From the NCBI RefSeq assembly GCF_022271405.1, contig NZ_JAJNAL010000002.1:62001-126000 (forward strand): a stretch of DNA of 64,000 bases, written 5' to 3'. The notes under the pieces were generated by a model that ran no database searches, had not been told where the DNA came from, and saw only the letters and a program-made list of their open reading frames with translations. Of the stretch, positions 17,621-26,400 are shown in pieces; within the stretch, counting starts at the first letter, position 1; every line of letters begins with the position of its first letter. Source of the stretch: Rhodopseudomonas infernalis. GTDB taxonomy: Bacteria > Pseudomonadota > Alphaproteobacteria > Rhizobiales > Xanthobacteraceae. A program made the translations under genes and the position numbers.

Positions 17621-18763
17621 TCACTGAAGCGCAGAATTCGAAGGGGACGTTGGACGGAAGCGATCAAACAGCCGCAACACCTCGTCTGCATAGAAGAGAC
17701 GGTTGCGCTTGACGTCTTGCGGCACCGTCAGAAGGCCTTCATCGGCCAATGTTCTCGCCGCGCCGTTGGCCGCCGCAAAACTAACCTCGAGATCCTGCTG
17801 GGCATCATTGATGGTGAAAACAGGTTTGACCATCGCGTAGGCGATCATGCGGTGCACGACGCTGTCGGAGCGAACTCTTCCGAAGCGCGCTCTCCAATCT
17901 TTCTCGATCGATTGCAGCCCATCGAGACGGTTGATGTTGGCTGATGCCGTCGTGCGGATGAATGCAAGCATCTGCCGTGAGTAGTTTGTCGTCTTGCCGG
18001 TGATGCGAGCGTCCTTGAGCATTCCAATGTAGAGGCTCTTGTTCTCGTGAACGGCCTCGCCAAAGTACGTGCAGGCAGTGCTCGTCTGTCCTTTCCGCTT
18101 CATCAGGATCGGGACAAGGAGGCGCCCGATGCGGCCGTTGCCGTCGGCCATTGGGTGGATGTGCTCGAACATCCAGTGCGACAGCAACTGCCTAAGAAGT
18201 TCGGGCATCGCCGGACGGGTTGCGAGCGTGAAAGCCCGCCATTCACGCAGCGCTGGCTCGACGGAGGTCGGGCTTGTGTAACCGAACATCCCGCCGGGAA
18301 CGTCGGGATCACCGGCGTAATTCGGAAGCGCTTTGAAATGTCCGGCACCGGCGGCCAGCATCCTGTTGCGGTGGTTTTCGAACAGGCGCCGGTGGAGGCG
18401 AAGCACGAGGTCTTCCGGCGTTGTCCAGACGAGGTCCTCATTCAACCCATCGGCGCAGGCGGCAACGATGGTGGCGTCGTCGACATCCGGCGCCGTTCGC
18501 AACGCGCTCTCGTACTCGAGAAGGTCGGTGAAGGTGGTGGTCGATCCTTCCGCTCCTGAGGAATGGACAGCATCGAGCCGCGCGAACAACCGACCGACAG
18601 CGCCGTGCCGGTCCCATTCCGTGAGACGCCGGTCGAACTCTCTGACCGCGGCGTTCGCTGCTTCCAGGACGTCGTGGACGTCTTCCAGAGGCGGGAAGGG
18701 AGGCATGGTCGGTCGAAATAGCCGGCGGCCATGCTCATCCAGTTCGTAGAGTCCCAAATCCAT
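17621..18763 (-). CDS. Fic-family AMPylator with C-terminal winged helix
   Basis: 380-residue protein that probably transfers AMP (or another NMP) to a protein hydroxyl. The catalytic loop at residues 203-214 reads HPMADGNGRIGR, a full match to HPFx(D/E)GNGRxxR. An N-terminal inhibitory helix carries S68-S-G-A-E72-G73, matching [S/T]xxxE[G/N], so it is a self-inhibited class II Fic. The last ~80 residues (FTINDAQQDLEVSFAAANGA... LLTVPQDVKRNRLFYADEV) look like a winged helix-turn-helix. There is no adjacent antitoxin gene, consistent with the built-in inhibitory motif. A perfect 12-bp inverted repeat 12-47 nt before its ATG suggests autoregulation through the C-terminal domain. Confidence 0.87.
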   Translation of the reverse strand: MDLGLYELDEHGRRLFRPTMPPFPPLEDVHDVLEAANAAVREFDRRLTEWDRHGAVGRLFARLDAVHSSGAEGSTTTFTDLLEYESALRTAPDVDDATIVAACADGLNEDLVWTTPEDLVLRLHRRLFENHRNRMLAAGAGHFKALPNYAGDPDVPGGMFGYTSPTSVEPALREWRAFTLATRPAMPELLRQLLSHWMFEHIHPMADGNGRIGRLLVPILMKRKGQTSTACTYFGEAVHENKSLYIGMLKDARITGKTTNYSRQMLAFIRTTASANINRLDGLQSIEKDWRARFGRVRSDSVVHRMIAYAMVKPVFTINDAQQDLEVSFAAANGAARTLADEGLLTVPQDVKRNRLFYADEVLRLFDRFRPTSPSNSALQ

Positions 18764-18774
18764 AAAGGCAACCG

Positions 18775-18810
18775 GCTTATTATAGGCTTTTACGCTATCC
18801 TATAATAAGC
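18775..18810. promoter_or_regulatory. Perfect 12-bp inverted repeat with 12-bp spacer upstream of fic
   Basis: GCTTATTATAGG (18775-18786) and CCTATAATAAGC (18799-18810) are exact reverse complements separated by 12 nt. Each arm contains TATAAT on one strand, so a -10 element is embedded whichever way it is read. The AT-rich composition stands out from the surrounding GC-rich DNA. It lies immediately upstream of the fic ATG and is best read as a dimer-binding operator overlapping the promoter. Confidence 0.7.
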
Positions 18811-18992
18811 GTCAGTATTGTTATTTGATAGGGGCGGCGGCCTATGCCTCCGAGAGCAAGCGGCATGGTGGAAACCGTTCGCCCGAAAACAGATTTTACC
18901 AAATGTAATCAATGGTTTGTGGCGGGTCGCGCCAGACAAAGATGAGCGGTCCGTTTACGCTATAGCCCCTCCCGTGGAGGAAGTTGGTGCGG

Positions 18993-19442
18993 CTATGCAA
19001 GCGCCTCCGCAACCCTCGTGAGCATCTCGATGGCATCTGGAGTCGCAGCCTCACGTGCCAGCCGTTCCGAATTCTGGGCGGCCAGGTGAGCTTGCGCCAG
19101 AGACGCCCGCCCTTCCTCCGTCAGCTCGGTTCGTTGAATGCGTCCATGCTCCGCATCCGGGCTGCGCTCGATCAGACCTAACTGTTCGAGCTTCACCAGC
19201 ATGGCCTGCATGGTCTGCGGGGTCACAAACGCCCGACGCGCCAGCCTTGCGTTCGAGGCGCCTGGTTCGGCCTCGAGGCTCACCAACACGTTGTATTGCG
19301 GCGCGTTCAGTCCGATCTCCTTCAACTGCCGGTCCATATGCAGGCGCATCGCCTGCTGCGCGCGCTTCAGCGCATAGCCGAGCGTTTCATGCGGCAAGAA
19401 GGGTTGGTCTACGGGGATGGATGTCGCCTTGAGACTTGTCAT
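18993..19442 (-). CDS. MarR-family transcriptional regulator
   Basis: 149-residue regulator. Its winged helix spans about residues 45-110: LNAPQYNVLVSLEAEPGAS, then the recognition helix NARLARRAFVTPQTMQAMLVKLE, and a wing with SPDAEHGRIQRTELTEEG. The flanking helices form the dimer interface. It is divergent from a VOC-family gene, and a palindrome lies in the 65-nt gap, so it probably represses itself and that gene. The ligand is unknown. Confidence 0.88.
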   Translation of the reverse strand: MTSLKATSIPVDQPFLPHETLGYALKRAQQAMRLHMDRQLKEIGLNAPQYNVLVSLEAEPGASNARLARRAFVTPQTMQAMLVKLEQLGLIERSPDAEHGRIQRTELTEEGRASLAQAHLAAQNSERLAREAATPDAIEMLTRVAEALA

Positions 19443-19477
19443 ATCAGGGGGCTTACATTATATCAGTTGCCTGATAT
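19441..19477. promoter_or_regulatory. ATATCAG operator in the marR/VOC divergent gap
   Basis: ATATCAG-TTGC-CTGATAT (19460-19477) is a perfect 7-bp inverted repeat. A third ATATCAG copy starts at 19441, overlapping the marR start codon. The spacing and position fit a MarR dimer site controlling both divergent genes. Confidence 0.65.
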
Positions 19478-19507
19478 TGGCATCTTCCCACGAAAAGGAC
19501 AACTCGA

Positions 19508-19882
19508 GTGCCGCGCCTCATCGGACCCGACTTCATAGGCATCCAGGTCGCCGACCTCGATGCGGCTCACACGTTCTATACCAAGGTCGTAGGATTGACT
19601 GCGGTCCCGAATGGACCGCCCGGAGCCGTGGTTTTCGACACTAAGCCTATCCCCTTCGCCGTGCGCGCGCCCGTAGTCGATCTCGATGCGGTCGACATAC
19701 TTGGCCATGGTATCGCCATCTGGTTCGGGTGCGACGATGCCGACGCCTTGCACGACCACCTCGCCTCACGCGACGTGCCGATTGCCTTTCCGCCGAAGGA
19801 CGGGCCGTTTGGGCGTTATTTTGCCTTCCAGGATCCGTTTGGCTACACGATCACCGCCCATACCGTGCAAGAGACGGCCTGA
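19508..19882 (+). CDS. VOC-family protein (glyoxalase/bleomycin-resistance fold)
   Basis: 124-residue protein with paired beta-alpha-beta-beta-beta modules of the vicinal oxygen chelate fold. IGIQVADLDAAHTFYTKVVGL opens the first module and RYFAFQDPFGYTITAH closes the second. It starts at a GTG with AAGGA about 9 nt upstream. Small VOC proteins beside MarR regulators often act on, or sequester, toxic or antibiotic small molecules. No specific substrate can be named. Confidence 0.82.
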   Translation: MPRLIGPDFIGIQVADLDAAHTFYTKVVGLTAVPNGPPGAVVFDTKPIPFAVRAPVVDLDAVDILGHGIAIWFGCDDADALHDHLASRDVPIAFPPKDGPFGRYFAFQDPFGYTITAHTVQETA

Positions 19883-20090
19883 GCCGTGGTGTTCCGGATG
19901 GGCATCGCATCGGATGTATGGGAGCAGCGCTCCCGCTCCAACGAAGCCGCGTGTTCGCCAATGTGATGTTCTGAGGCCCGCCGAACGCAGGCGATCCCGG
20001 CTCGGTAGTGATCGGTGCCGGCATTCCGGGCGAATGTCGCGGCGCTTGAATTGATCGGCATCGCCGCCAAATCTCGAGCCGATCGTGCGA

Positions 20091-20798
20091 TCAGTCCGAA
20101 AATCGTTCCAGCAAGGCGGCGCCGCCGATCAGAATATCCTCACTCATCGCATGGCGGGCGGCCTCCGCGTCGCGGCTCCTGAGCGCTTCGATGACGGCGA
20201 GATGGCCGTGCTTGCTGTCGTGGAACGGTCTGCTCGCGCTATCGTACAAGGCCGATAAAATCGGTCCGAATTGCATCCAGAGGTTCTCGACGAGCCGAAA
20301 CAGGGCAGGCGCTTGCGCCAAGCGGCAAACCGCGAAGTGGAAGTTCTCGTTCTCGACGAGGGCCCTGGCAAAGTCGTTTTGGGATTCGGTTTCTGTGTAG
20401 CGGGCGTGGATTGCTTCGAGACCGGCCACATCGGATTCCGTGGCGTGCTGCGCGGCGCGTGCGGCGCCTTCGCCTTCGAGCAGACGGCGCAGGTCGCGAA
20501 TTTCAATGCAGCGCGCGCGCGTCAGCCGCGGCACGATCACCGTCCCGCGCTCGTCGATCGTCAGCACGTGTTCGGATGCGAGACGTAGCAGCGACTCGCG
20601 TACCGGCGTCACGCTGATGCCGAGTTCATCCGCGACTTGCCGTGCAACGAGCTTCTGTCCCGGCTTCAGACGACTCCGCATCAAGGAGTCGCGGATCGCC
20701 GCATAGGCCTGCTGGCTCACGCTCTCCTTCGAAATCGGTCGCCCGAAGGGATGGGACAGAAGGTCATCGTCCGACGGCGTGCGAATGGTTATTGACAT
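20091..20798 (-). CDS. GntR-family regulator, FCD subgroup
   Basis: 235-residue regulator. The N-terminal winged helix is at about residues 25-90 (QQAYAAIRDSLMRSRLKPGQ, VADELGISVTPVRESLLRL). The FCD ligand domain (about 95-225) has conserved metal-site histidines in ENENFHFAVCRLA and HLAVIEALRSRDAEAA. It is divergent from the sugar-type ABC operon at 20958-29201, with a perfect 14-bp palindrome in the gap, and so is its probable repressor. FCD regulators usually sense organic or sugar acids. Confidence 0.88.
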   Translation of the reverse strand: MSITIRTPSDDDLLSHPFGRPISKESVSQQAYAAIRDSLMRSRLKPGQKLVARQVADELGISVTPVRESLLRLASEHVLTIDERGTVIVPRLTRARCIEIRDLRRLLEGEGAARAAQHATESDVAGLEAIHARYTETESQNDFARALVENENFHFAVCRLAQAPALFRLVENLWMQFGPILSALYDSASRPFHDSKHGHLAVIEALRSRDAEAARHAMSEDILIGGAALLERFSD

Positions 20799-20818
20799 GC
20801 TCGGAACCTTGTGATGTT

Positions 20819-20832
20819 TTTGTTATAACAAA
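20819..20832. promoter_or_regulatory. 14-bp palindrome TTTGTTATAACAAA, probable GntR operator
   Basis: A perfect palindrome 21-34 nt upstream of the GntR start and about 125 nt upstream of the divergent ABC permease. Its AT-rich symmetric form is typical of GntR/FCD operators, and its location would allow autoregulation and control of the operon. Confidence 0.68.
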
Positions 20833-20957
20833 TAATACGCAACTAACAAGAGTGGCTGCACGCAAGTTGCAGGCACAGAGGGCGAACTGCCCCGTGAGGA
20901 AACGCTGGTCGCGCGATTGATCGTTCGAGCGCTCGGCCGAAGGACCAGGAGGGGAAC

Positions 20958-21959
20958 GTGTCCAGCGAAGCGTTGGTCGGCGCACGTCGTCGTGCGCCTT
21001 TCAAGCCAAGTCAGTCGTTGCTCGTTCTCGGCGTGACTCTCGCGCTTTTCGTTGTGCTGAGCGCCGCGCTTCCCGGGTTCGTCACGTTGGGCAACCTGTT
21101 CACCCTGGCCCGCAACATCTCGATCCTCGGCATCCTCGCGCTCGGGATGGCGGTGGTGGTGATCGGCCGCGGCATCGACTTGTCGCAGATCGCAACGCTG
21201 GCCTGTTCGAGCGCCATCGCGGTGACGCTGATCAACAGCGGATGGCCGGCGGCCGCTGCTATCATGTTCGGTCTGGTGCTGGCGATCCTGGTCGGGGTCG
21301 TGAACGGCTACTTCGTCTCCGTCATCGAAATTCCGCCGCTGTTCACGACGCTCGCGTCCGGCCTGCTGGTGCTTGGGCTCACCCGCGCGCTCGTGGTCCC
21401 GCACTATCAGGTGTTCCTGCAGCCGGGGCACGAATTTCTGCTCCTGCTGGGTGGTACGGTGCTGGGCGGCGTGCCGGTCCCGCTGATCGCCTTCGCCATC
21501 TGCGCGCTGTTGCTCCACCTGTTCCTGTCGCGCACGGTGATCGGACGGTTCATCTACGCCCATGGCGACAATGCGCAGGCCGCGCGGATGTCCGGCATCG
21601 CGACGCGTCCGCTCACCATGATCGAATATGCGCTGTCGGCGACCATCGGCTACATCGGCGGCATCATCATGGTGGGATCGACGTCCCTGATGCATCTCCA
21701 GGTCGTCGAATCCACGATGATCTTCGACGTCATTCTGGTTGTGGTGCTGGGCGGCGTCAGCCTCGTCGGCGGTCGCGGCAACGTCCTCAGCGTGATCGCC
21801 GGTACGCTTCTGATCGGCGTTCTGCTGAACGCCATGACGATCATGAATCTCGATATCCAGACCCAGGACATCATCAAGGGCGGGGTGCTGCTGCTCGCGA
21901 TCATTCTCGACAGCTACATTCACCCGCGCGACGAAGAAACCGCCAAACAGGGCGACTGA
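20958..21959 (+). CDS. Sugar-type ABC transporter permease (RbsC/AraH family)
   Basis: 333-residue BPD_transp_2 permease with about 8-10 hydrophobic helices. Family marks are GMAVVVIGRGIDLS near the N-terminus, FIYAHGDNAQAARMSGI in the ATPase-contact loop, and VVVLGGVSLVGGRGNV near the end. It begins at a GTG with a strong AGGAGG just upstream. It is the first gene of a GntR-controlled operon containing two permeases, a binding protein and a double ATPase, so the channel is probably a heterodimer with the permease half of 23103-25292. Confidence 0.88.
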   Translation: MSSEALVGARRRAPFKPSQSLLVLGVTLALFVVLSAALPGFVTLGNLFTLARNISILGILALGMAVVVIGRGIDLSQIATLACSSAIAVTLINSGWPAAAAIMFGLVLAILVGVVNGYFVSVIEIPPLFTTLASGLLVLGLTRALVVPHYQVFLQPGHEFLLLLGGTVLGGVPVPLIAFAICALLLHLFLSRTVIGRFIYAHGDNAQAARMSGIATRPLTMIEYALSATIGYIGGIIMVGSTSLMHLQVVESTMIFDVILVVVLGGVSLVGGRGNVLSVIAGTLLIGVLLNAMTIMNLDIQTQDIIKGGVLLLAIILDSYIHPRDEETAKQGD

Positions 21960-22001
21960 TACGCCCGATCGAACAAAAAGAAATCAAACGGGGAGGAAGA
22001 C

Positions 22002-23021
22002 ATGATCCACAAAAGCACAGAGCACGGCCGTCGTCGCCGCATCCTTCTTGCGCTGGCTACGACCGCGTTGATGGTCGGTGGAAGCCAGGCGATGGCCGCC
22101 GATCCGCGCGCCGAACTGCTTCAGAAATTCGAGAAAGCCGTAAAGGGCAAGACCGTCGCCTGGGTGCCGGTCTGGATGGGCGTTCTTGAAGGCGAGTGGA
22201 CTCGCGTGATGAAAGCCCACTTCGACGATTACGGGATCAAGATGGTGACGCGCGATCCGAACATGAAGTCGGACGTGCAGTTGCAGGCGGTGTCGTCGCT
22301 GATCAACGAAAAGCCCGACGTGCTGATCGTGCAGAATCCGACGACGACATTGCTGGCGCGCGAATTGAAGCGGGCGATGGACGCAGGGATCAAGGTGATC
22401 CAGGTCAACATGGCCTCGAACCAGCTCACCGACGCCTATGTGGGCGCCGACGTGCCGAAGCTCGGTCGCATGCTGGCCGGAGAAGTGATCAAGGCCTGCG
22501 GCGGCGGGAAGGGATCGGGCAAGATATCGATCCTGCAAGGCGAAGCGACCGCGGCCTATTCGCTCGACATGGTCAAGGCGGCGATGGAAGTGTTCAAGAC
22601 CGACCCGTCGATCAAGGTCGTGTCCTCGCAGCCGACCAATTGGGACGCCAACAAGGCTTCCGACATCACTACCAATGTGCTGCAGCAGAACCCGGACCTG
22701 TGCGGGATCTTCAGCGTCTGGGGGCCTCAGACGGTGGGTGCGGCGCAGGTCGTGAAGAACGCCGGCAAGAAGGGCGAAGTGAAGATCTTCGTCGCAAGCG
22801 ATGGCCAGCCGGCGGATTGCGACATGGTCGAGCAGGGCCTGTTCACCAAGAACCTGTCCTATCGCGCCGACACGCAAGGCGAAGCGATCGCCAACGCGGT
22901 CCTGACTCTGCTGCAGGACAACCGACCCGCCGGAACGACCCAGTTCGCCTACTACACGACGAACTATTGGGTCTCCAGCAAGGACGATCGTCAGTATTGC
23001 TTCGTCGTCCCGAAGGAATAG
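22002..23021 (+). CDS. Sugar-type ABC transporter periplasmic binding protein
   Basis: 339-residue Peripla_BP_4-type receptor (RbsB-like two-lobe fold). A basic, hydrophobic signal peptide ends at AMAAD. The body has VAWVPVWMGVLEGEW, INEKPDVLIVQNPTTT, and a second lobe with the ILQGEATAAYSLDMVKAAM stretch and CGIFSVWGPQTVGAAQVV. GGGGAGGAAG lies just upstream of the ATG. A strong hairpin after the stop probably keeps its mRNA in excess over the permease genes, as is common for binding proteins. The ligand is not recognisable. Confidence 0.87.
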   Translation: MIHKSTEHGRRRRILLALATTALMVGGSQAMAADPRAELLQKFEKAVKGKTVAWVPVWMGVLEGEWTRVMKAHFDDYGIKMVTRDPNMKSDVQLQAVSSLINEKPDVLIVQNPTTTLLARELKRAMDAGIKVIQVNMASNQLTDAYVGADVPKLGRMLAGEVIKACGGGKGSGKISILQGEATAAYSLDMVKAAMEVFKTDPSIKVVSSQPTNWDANKASDITTNVLQQNPDLCGIFSVWGPQTVGAAQVVKNAGKKGEVKIFVASDGQPADCDMVEQGLFTKNLSYRADTQGEAIANAVLTLLQDNRPAGTTQFAYYTTNYWVSSKDDRQYCFVVPKE

Positions 23022-23052
23022 CCGGCAACCTCAGCGTTTGCCCGACATCACG

Positions 23053-23079
23053 GATGCCATTCCGCTGTGGGATGGCATC
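23053..23079 (+). other. Intercistronic 11-bp hairpin after binding-protein gene
   Basis: GATGCCATTCC pairs with GGGATGGCATC around a 5-nt loop, with one G-T wobble. No T-run follows, so it is more likely an mRNA-stabilising or partial-readthrough element between the binding protein and the permease fusion. It also argues against a GTG start at 23067, which lies inside the stem. Confidence 0.6.
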
Positions 23080-23102
23080 GGCTGTCCGAAAGTCTGTTGC
23101 TC

Positions 23103-25292
23103 ATGAAGTCCCTGCGCCGTCTATGGTACCGCCTTTCGCCCCAGCTTCTGCTCGGCGAACTCCTCGAAAAGCGCTGGATGGAGCCGATCGTTCCGTTCAC
23201 GCTGCTGCTGGTGGTGTTCGTCGCGTTCATCGTGATGATCCCGGGCTACACCTCGATCCCGCAACTCCAGCAATTGATGCGGAGCTTTCCCGAGCAGGGA
23301 TTCGTCGCGATGGCGATGGCCATCTCGATTCTCTCCGGCGGGCTCGATCTCTCCGTCGGCGCCGTCTTCGCGATGGCGGATTTCCTGACGCTGTATTTCC
23401 TGATGATCCTCGAGTGGCCGCTGCCGCTCACCATCGTCGCCGTCATGGCGTGGGGGGCGTTGATCGGCGCGATCAATGGCGGGCTGATCGCCTATGCGAA
23501 GACGCGGCCGTTCCTCACCACGATGGTGGTCCTTATCATCCTGCGTGCCGCCTACAACAAGATCACCGGGCATTTTGCGGTCGAACTCGCGGGCGCATCC
23601 TCGGATAGCGCAGCGTGGGATTTCCTCGGCGGCGGCTTCCTGTTCGGCATCCCGATCAATATGGTTTGCCTGCTCGTCGTCGGCATCGTCGCGCACTTCT
23701 ATCTGACGCGAATTCGTTCCGGCGTTCACATCATGGCGGTGGGCTCCAGCCGCAAAGCGGCGCGCCACGCGGGCATCGATGTGAAGTGGTCGCTGTTCAT
23801 GGCCTATGTGCTGTCCGGCATGATGGCGTCGCTCGCGGGGATTCTCTATGCCGCACGCCAGAACAGCGCCGGCACCGACACCGGCGTCGGCTGGGAGGTG
23901 AACGCGCTCGCCGCGGCGGTGCTCGGCGGCATCAGCCTGTCCGGCGGCCGCGGCACCATCAGCCGAGCGCTGATGGGCGCCGCCATCATCTTCCTGCTCA
24001 TCAACGGCCTGGTGCAACTCGGCACGCATGGCAGCCTGACCACCGCGATCATCGGCGCAATCCTGCTCGCCGCCGTGGCCTTCAACGTCAAGTTCGTGAA
24101 GAACAAAGGCAAGCTCCTGCAGAAGATCTACGTCACGCCGTCGCTGGTCGAATTCGAACCCCCGGCCTCGATCGCGCGTGACAGCGGCACGGTCTTCGCC
24201 GAGAACGATCGGCTGAAAAATGCCGAGGCGATCGCGCTCGACAAGATCGAGGGGCCTGAAGATATCATCCTCGACGAGCACGATCATCTCTACACGGTGA
24301 ATCGCAACGGCTCGATCATTCGGTTTCTCGCCCCGGACTACGAAGTGCGCGAGGAGTTCGCCCGCATCGGCGGACGTCCGCTCGGCATGGCGCTCGACCG
24401 CGACAAGAACATTCTCGTCTGCGTGGCCGGCATGGGCGTCTACGGCGTGAAGCCCGACCGCACCGTCTTCAAGGTCACCGACGAGACCAACCGAACCTGG
24501 TATCGCTTCAAGGACGACTCGCGGCTGTGGCTTGCCGACGATCTCGACGTCGCGCCGGACGGCAAGATCTATTTCAGCGATGCGACGACACGCTACGATC
24601 TTTCGGATTGGGCACTGGACGGCTTCGAGGGGCGGGGCAATGGCCGCATCGTTTGCCACGATCCGGCGACGGGAAAGACCAGCACGGTGCTGTCCGGCCT
24701 GGCGTTCCCGAACGGCGTATGCGTGTCTCACGACGGGCAATCGGTGCTCTGGGTCTCGACGTGGCTTTGCCGGATCTACAGATACTGGATTGCCGGCGAG
24801 AAGGCCGGCCAGCTCGAGCTGCTGGTCGACAATCTACCGGGCTATCCGGACAACGTGAACCGCGCCTCCGACGGGACCTATTGGCTCGCGCTCGTGGGGC
24901 TTCGATCACCGGTCTACGACCTTGCGATGGCGGACCCCGCATTCCGCACGCGGATGGTGAAGCAGATCCCGCCGGACGAGTGGATGTGTCCCGGCATCAA
25001 CAACGGTTGCGTCATCAAGTTCGACGACACCGGTCGCGTTCTCGAATCCTTGTGGGATCCGGGTGGACGTTCTCATCCGACGATTACTTCGATGCGCGAA
25101 CACAAGGGCTATCTCTATATCGGCGGGCTCGAGAACAACCGGATTGGTCGCGTCAAGCTGCCGAACGGCGACGTGAACTGGACCGGGTGGAAGTCCTACT
25201 GGTCGTCGAATAGCCAAAGCAATTCCGGCTTTGCAGCAAGCAACGTGCGTTCGATCACTACAGCGAAGGCGAAGCATGTCTCTGGCGCGTGA
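23103..25292 (+). CDS. ABC permease fused to SMP-30/strictosidine-synthase-like beta-propeller
   Basis: About 729 residues in two parts. Residues 1-330 are a BPD_transp_2 permease (AMAISILSGGLDLSVGAVF, IMAVGSSRKAARHAGIDVKW, AVLGGISLSGGRGTIS). After a ~30-residue linker, residues ~365-720 form a beta-propeller of the SMP-30/strictosidine-synthase-like superfamily: GPEDIILDEHDHLYTVNRNG, DDLDVAPDGKIYFSDAT, LAFPNGVCVSHDG, YPDNVNRASDGTYWLAL. Relatives include calcium-dependent lactonases and esterases. No frameshift or stop separates the halves, so the fusion is real in this sequence. The ATG at 23103 avoids the preceding hairpin, though its ribosome-binding site is weak. The propeller may hydrolyse the incoming substrate; this is inferred. 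Confidence 0.82.
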   Translation: MKSLRRLWYRLSPQLLLGELLEKRWMEPIVPFTLLLVVFVAFIVMIPGYTSIPQLQQLMRSFPEQGFVAMAMAISILSGGLDLSVGAVFAMADFLTLYFLMILEWPLPLTIVAVMAWGALIGAINGGLIAYAKTRPFLTTMVVLIILRAAYNKITGHFAVELAGASSDSAAWDFLGGGFLFGIPINMVCLLVVGIVAHFYLTRIRSGVHIMAVGSSRKAARHAGIDVKWSLFMAYVLSGMMASLAGILYAARQNSAGTDTGVGWEVNALAAAVLGGISLSGGRGTISRALMGAAIIFLLINGLVQLGTHGSLTTAIIGAILLAAVAFNVKFVKNKGKLLQKIYVTPSLVEFEPPASIARDSGTVFAENDRLKNAEAIALDKIEGPEDIILDEHDHLYTVNRNGSIIRFLAPDYEVREEFARIGGRPLGMALDRDKNILVCVAGMGVYGVKPDRTVFKVTDETNRTWYRFKDDSRLWLADDLDVAPDGKIYFSDATTRYDLSDWALDGFEGRGNGRIVCHDPATGKTSTVLSGLAFPNGVCVSHDGQSVLWVSTWLCRIYRYWIAGEKAGQLELLVDNLPGYPDNVNRASDGTYWLALVGLRSPVYDLAMADPAFRTRMVKQIPPDEWMCPGINNGCVIKFDDTGRVLESLWDPGGRSHPTITSMREHKGYLYIGGLENNRIGRVKLPNGDVNWTGWKSYWSSNSQSNSGFAASNVRSITTAKAKHVSGA

Positions 25293-26391
25293 CATCATCG
25301 ACCGGATCTTCTTCCCGAATCGCGACGTGCACGCGATCCCGGTGTTGGACGGAAACCTCTCGCCGAACGAGCGCCTCGATCGCGCGTCTGTTCTCGGTGA
25401 AGCGATCGAGGCACCGGACGCGCTCGCGCTCGATGCGCACGGCACGTTGTATGTGTCGAGCGGTCGGACAATTCTGGCGTGCGGCGGTCCTGATTTTGTC
25501 GAACGCCGGACTTTCGCGGTGTTCGACGCCGAGGTCGGCGCGCTGGCATGGTCCGCGACATCCGGGCTGGTCGCTGCTCTGTCGGGGCAGGGAGTTGTGT
25601 CTCTCGATGCTGATGGAGCAATCGTCGCGCGGCTGACGGGTGTGGCGGGTGAGCCGCTGCGATGCCCGACGGCGCTGGCGATCGGAGACGACGGTCGGAT
25701 CTACATCGCCGACGGGTCGCGTCACAATCCCGCCTCCGAATGGCATCGCGACCTTCTCGAGAAACGACCGCCGTCCGGCCGGATCATCTCCTGCGACGCA
25801 AATCTGTCGGAAGCGCGTGTCATTGCCAACGGTCTCGACTGGCCCGCAGGTCTCGTCGTGTCTCACGACGGTCGCGGTCTGCTGGTCACCGAATCCTGGG
25901 CGCATCGGCTGAGCGCGCTGTCCCTTGATGGCGGCGCGCCGCGCATTCTGGTGAAGAATTTTGCCGGGTATCCGTCCCGCATATCGCGTGGCTCTCGCGG
26001 CGACTATTGGCTCGCGTTCTTCGGTTTGCGCACCCAATTGACCGAGTTCGTGTTGCGCGAGGACGCGTTTCGCATGCGGATGCTGGAAGCCGTCGAGCCG
26101 CATCTGTGGATCGGCCCGCGGCTCGGAGGCGCTGCCGACTATCGCGAGGCGATGCAGATCGGCCGTATCAAGAAACTCGGCATCCAGAAGCCCTGGGCGC
26201 CTCCGCGGTCCTACGGTCTCGTCGCGCGCATCGGAGCAGACGGTGCTGCGCGCGAGAGCTTTCACAGTCGGACGTCGGGAGAGGTTCACGGGATCACGGC
26301 TGTGTTGCCGGATCCTGCGGGGCGTGTCTTCGCCGTGTCGAAGGGGAACGGCAAGCTGATCAAACTGCCCACCGGCCCCGTGTCCGAGTAG
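25276..26391 (+). CDS. SMP-30/strictosidine-synthase-like beta-propeller protein
   Basis: 371-residue paralogue of the propeller half of the preceding gene, which it overlaps by 17 nt. Shared features include PDALALDAHGTLYVSSG, PTALAIGDDGRIYIADGS, LDWPAGLVVSHDGRGLLVTES and YPSRISRGSRGDYWLAFFGLR. The start at 25276 is favoured by a purine-rich AAGGCGAAG before the ATG; a longer frame is less likely. There is no signal peptide, so it is probably cytoplasmic. A lactonase or esterase role on the transported compound is plausible but unproven. Two propellers in one transport operon suggest two hydrolytic or isomer-specific steps. Confidence 0.78.
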   Translation: MSLARDIIDRIFFPNRDVHAIPVLDGNLSPNERLDRASVLGEAIEAPDALALDAHGTLYVSSGRTILACGGPDFVERRTFAVFDAEVGALAWSATSGLVAALSGQGVVSLDADGAIVARLTGVAGEPLRCPTALAIGDDGRIYIADGSRHNPASEWHRDLLEKRPPSGRIISCDANLSEARVIANGLDWPAGLVVSHDGRGLLVTESWAHRLSALSLDGGAPRILVKNFAGYPSRISRGSRGDYWLAFFGLRTQLTEFVLREDAFRMRMLEAVEPHLWIGPRLGGAADYREAMQIGRIKKLGIQKPWAPPRSYGLVARIGADGAARESFHSRTSGEVHGITAVLPDPAGRVFAVSKGNGKLIKLPTGPVSE

Positions 26392-26400
26392 GAGGACGCC

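Noticed and set aside
23067-23102. GTG start for the permease-propeller fusion
   Set aside because: It lies inside an 11-bp hairpin and has no ribosome-binding site; the ATG at 23103 is more plausible.
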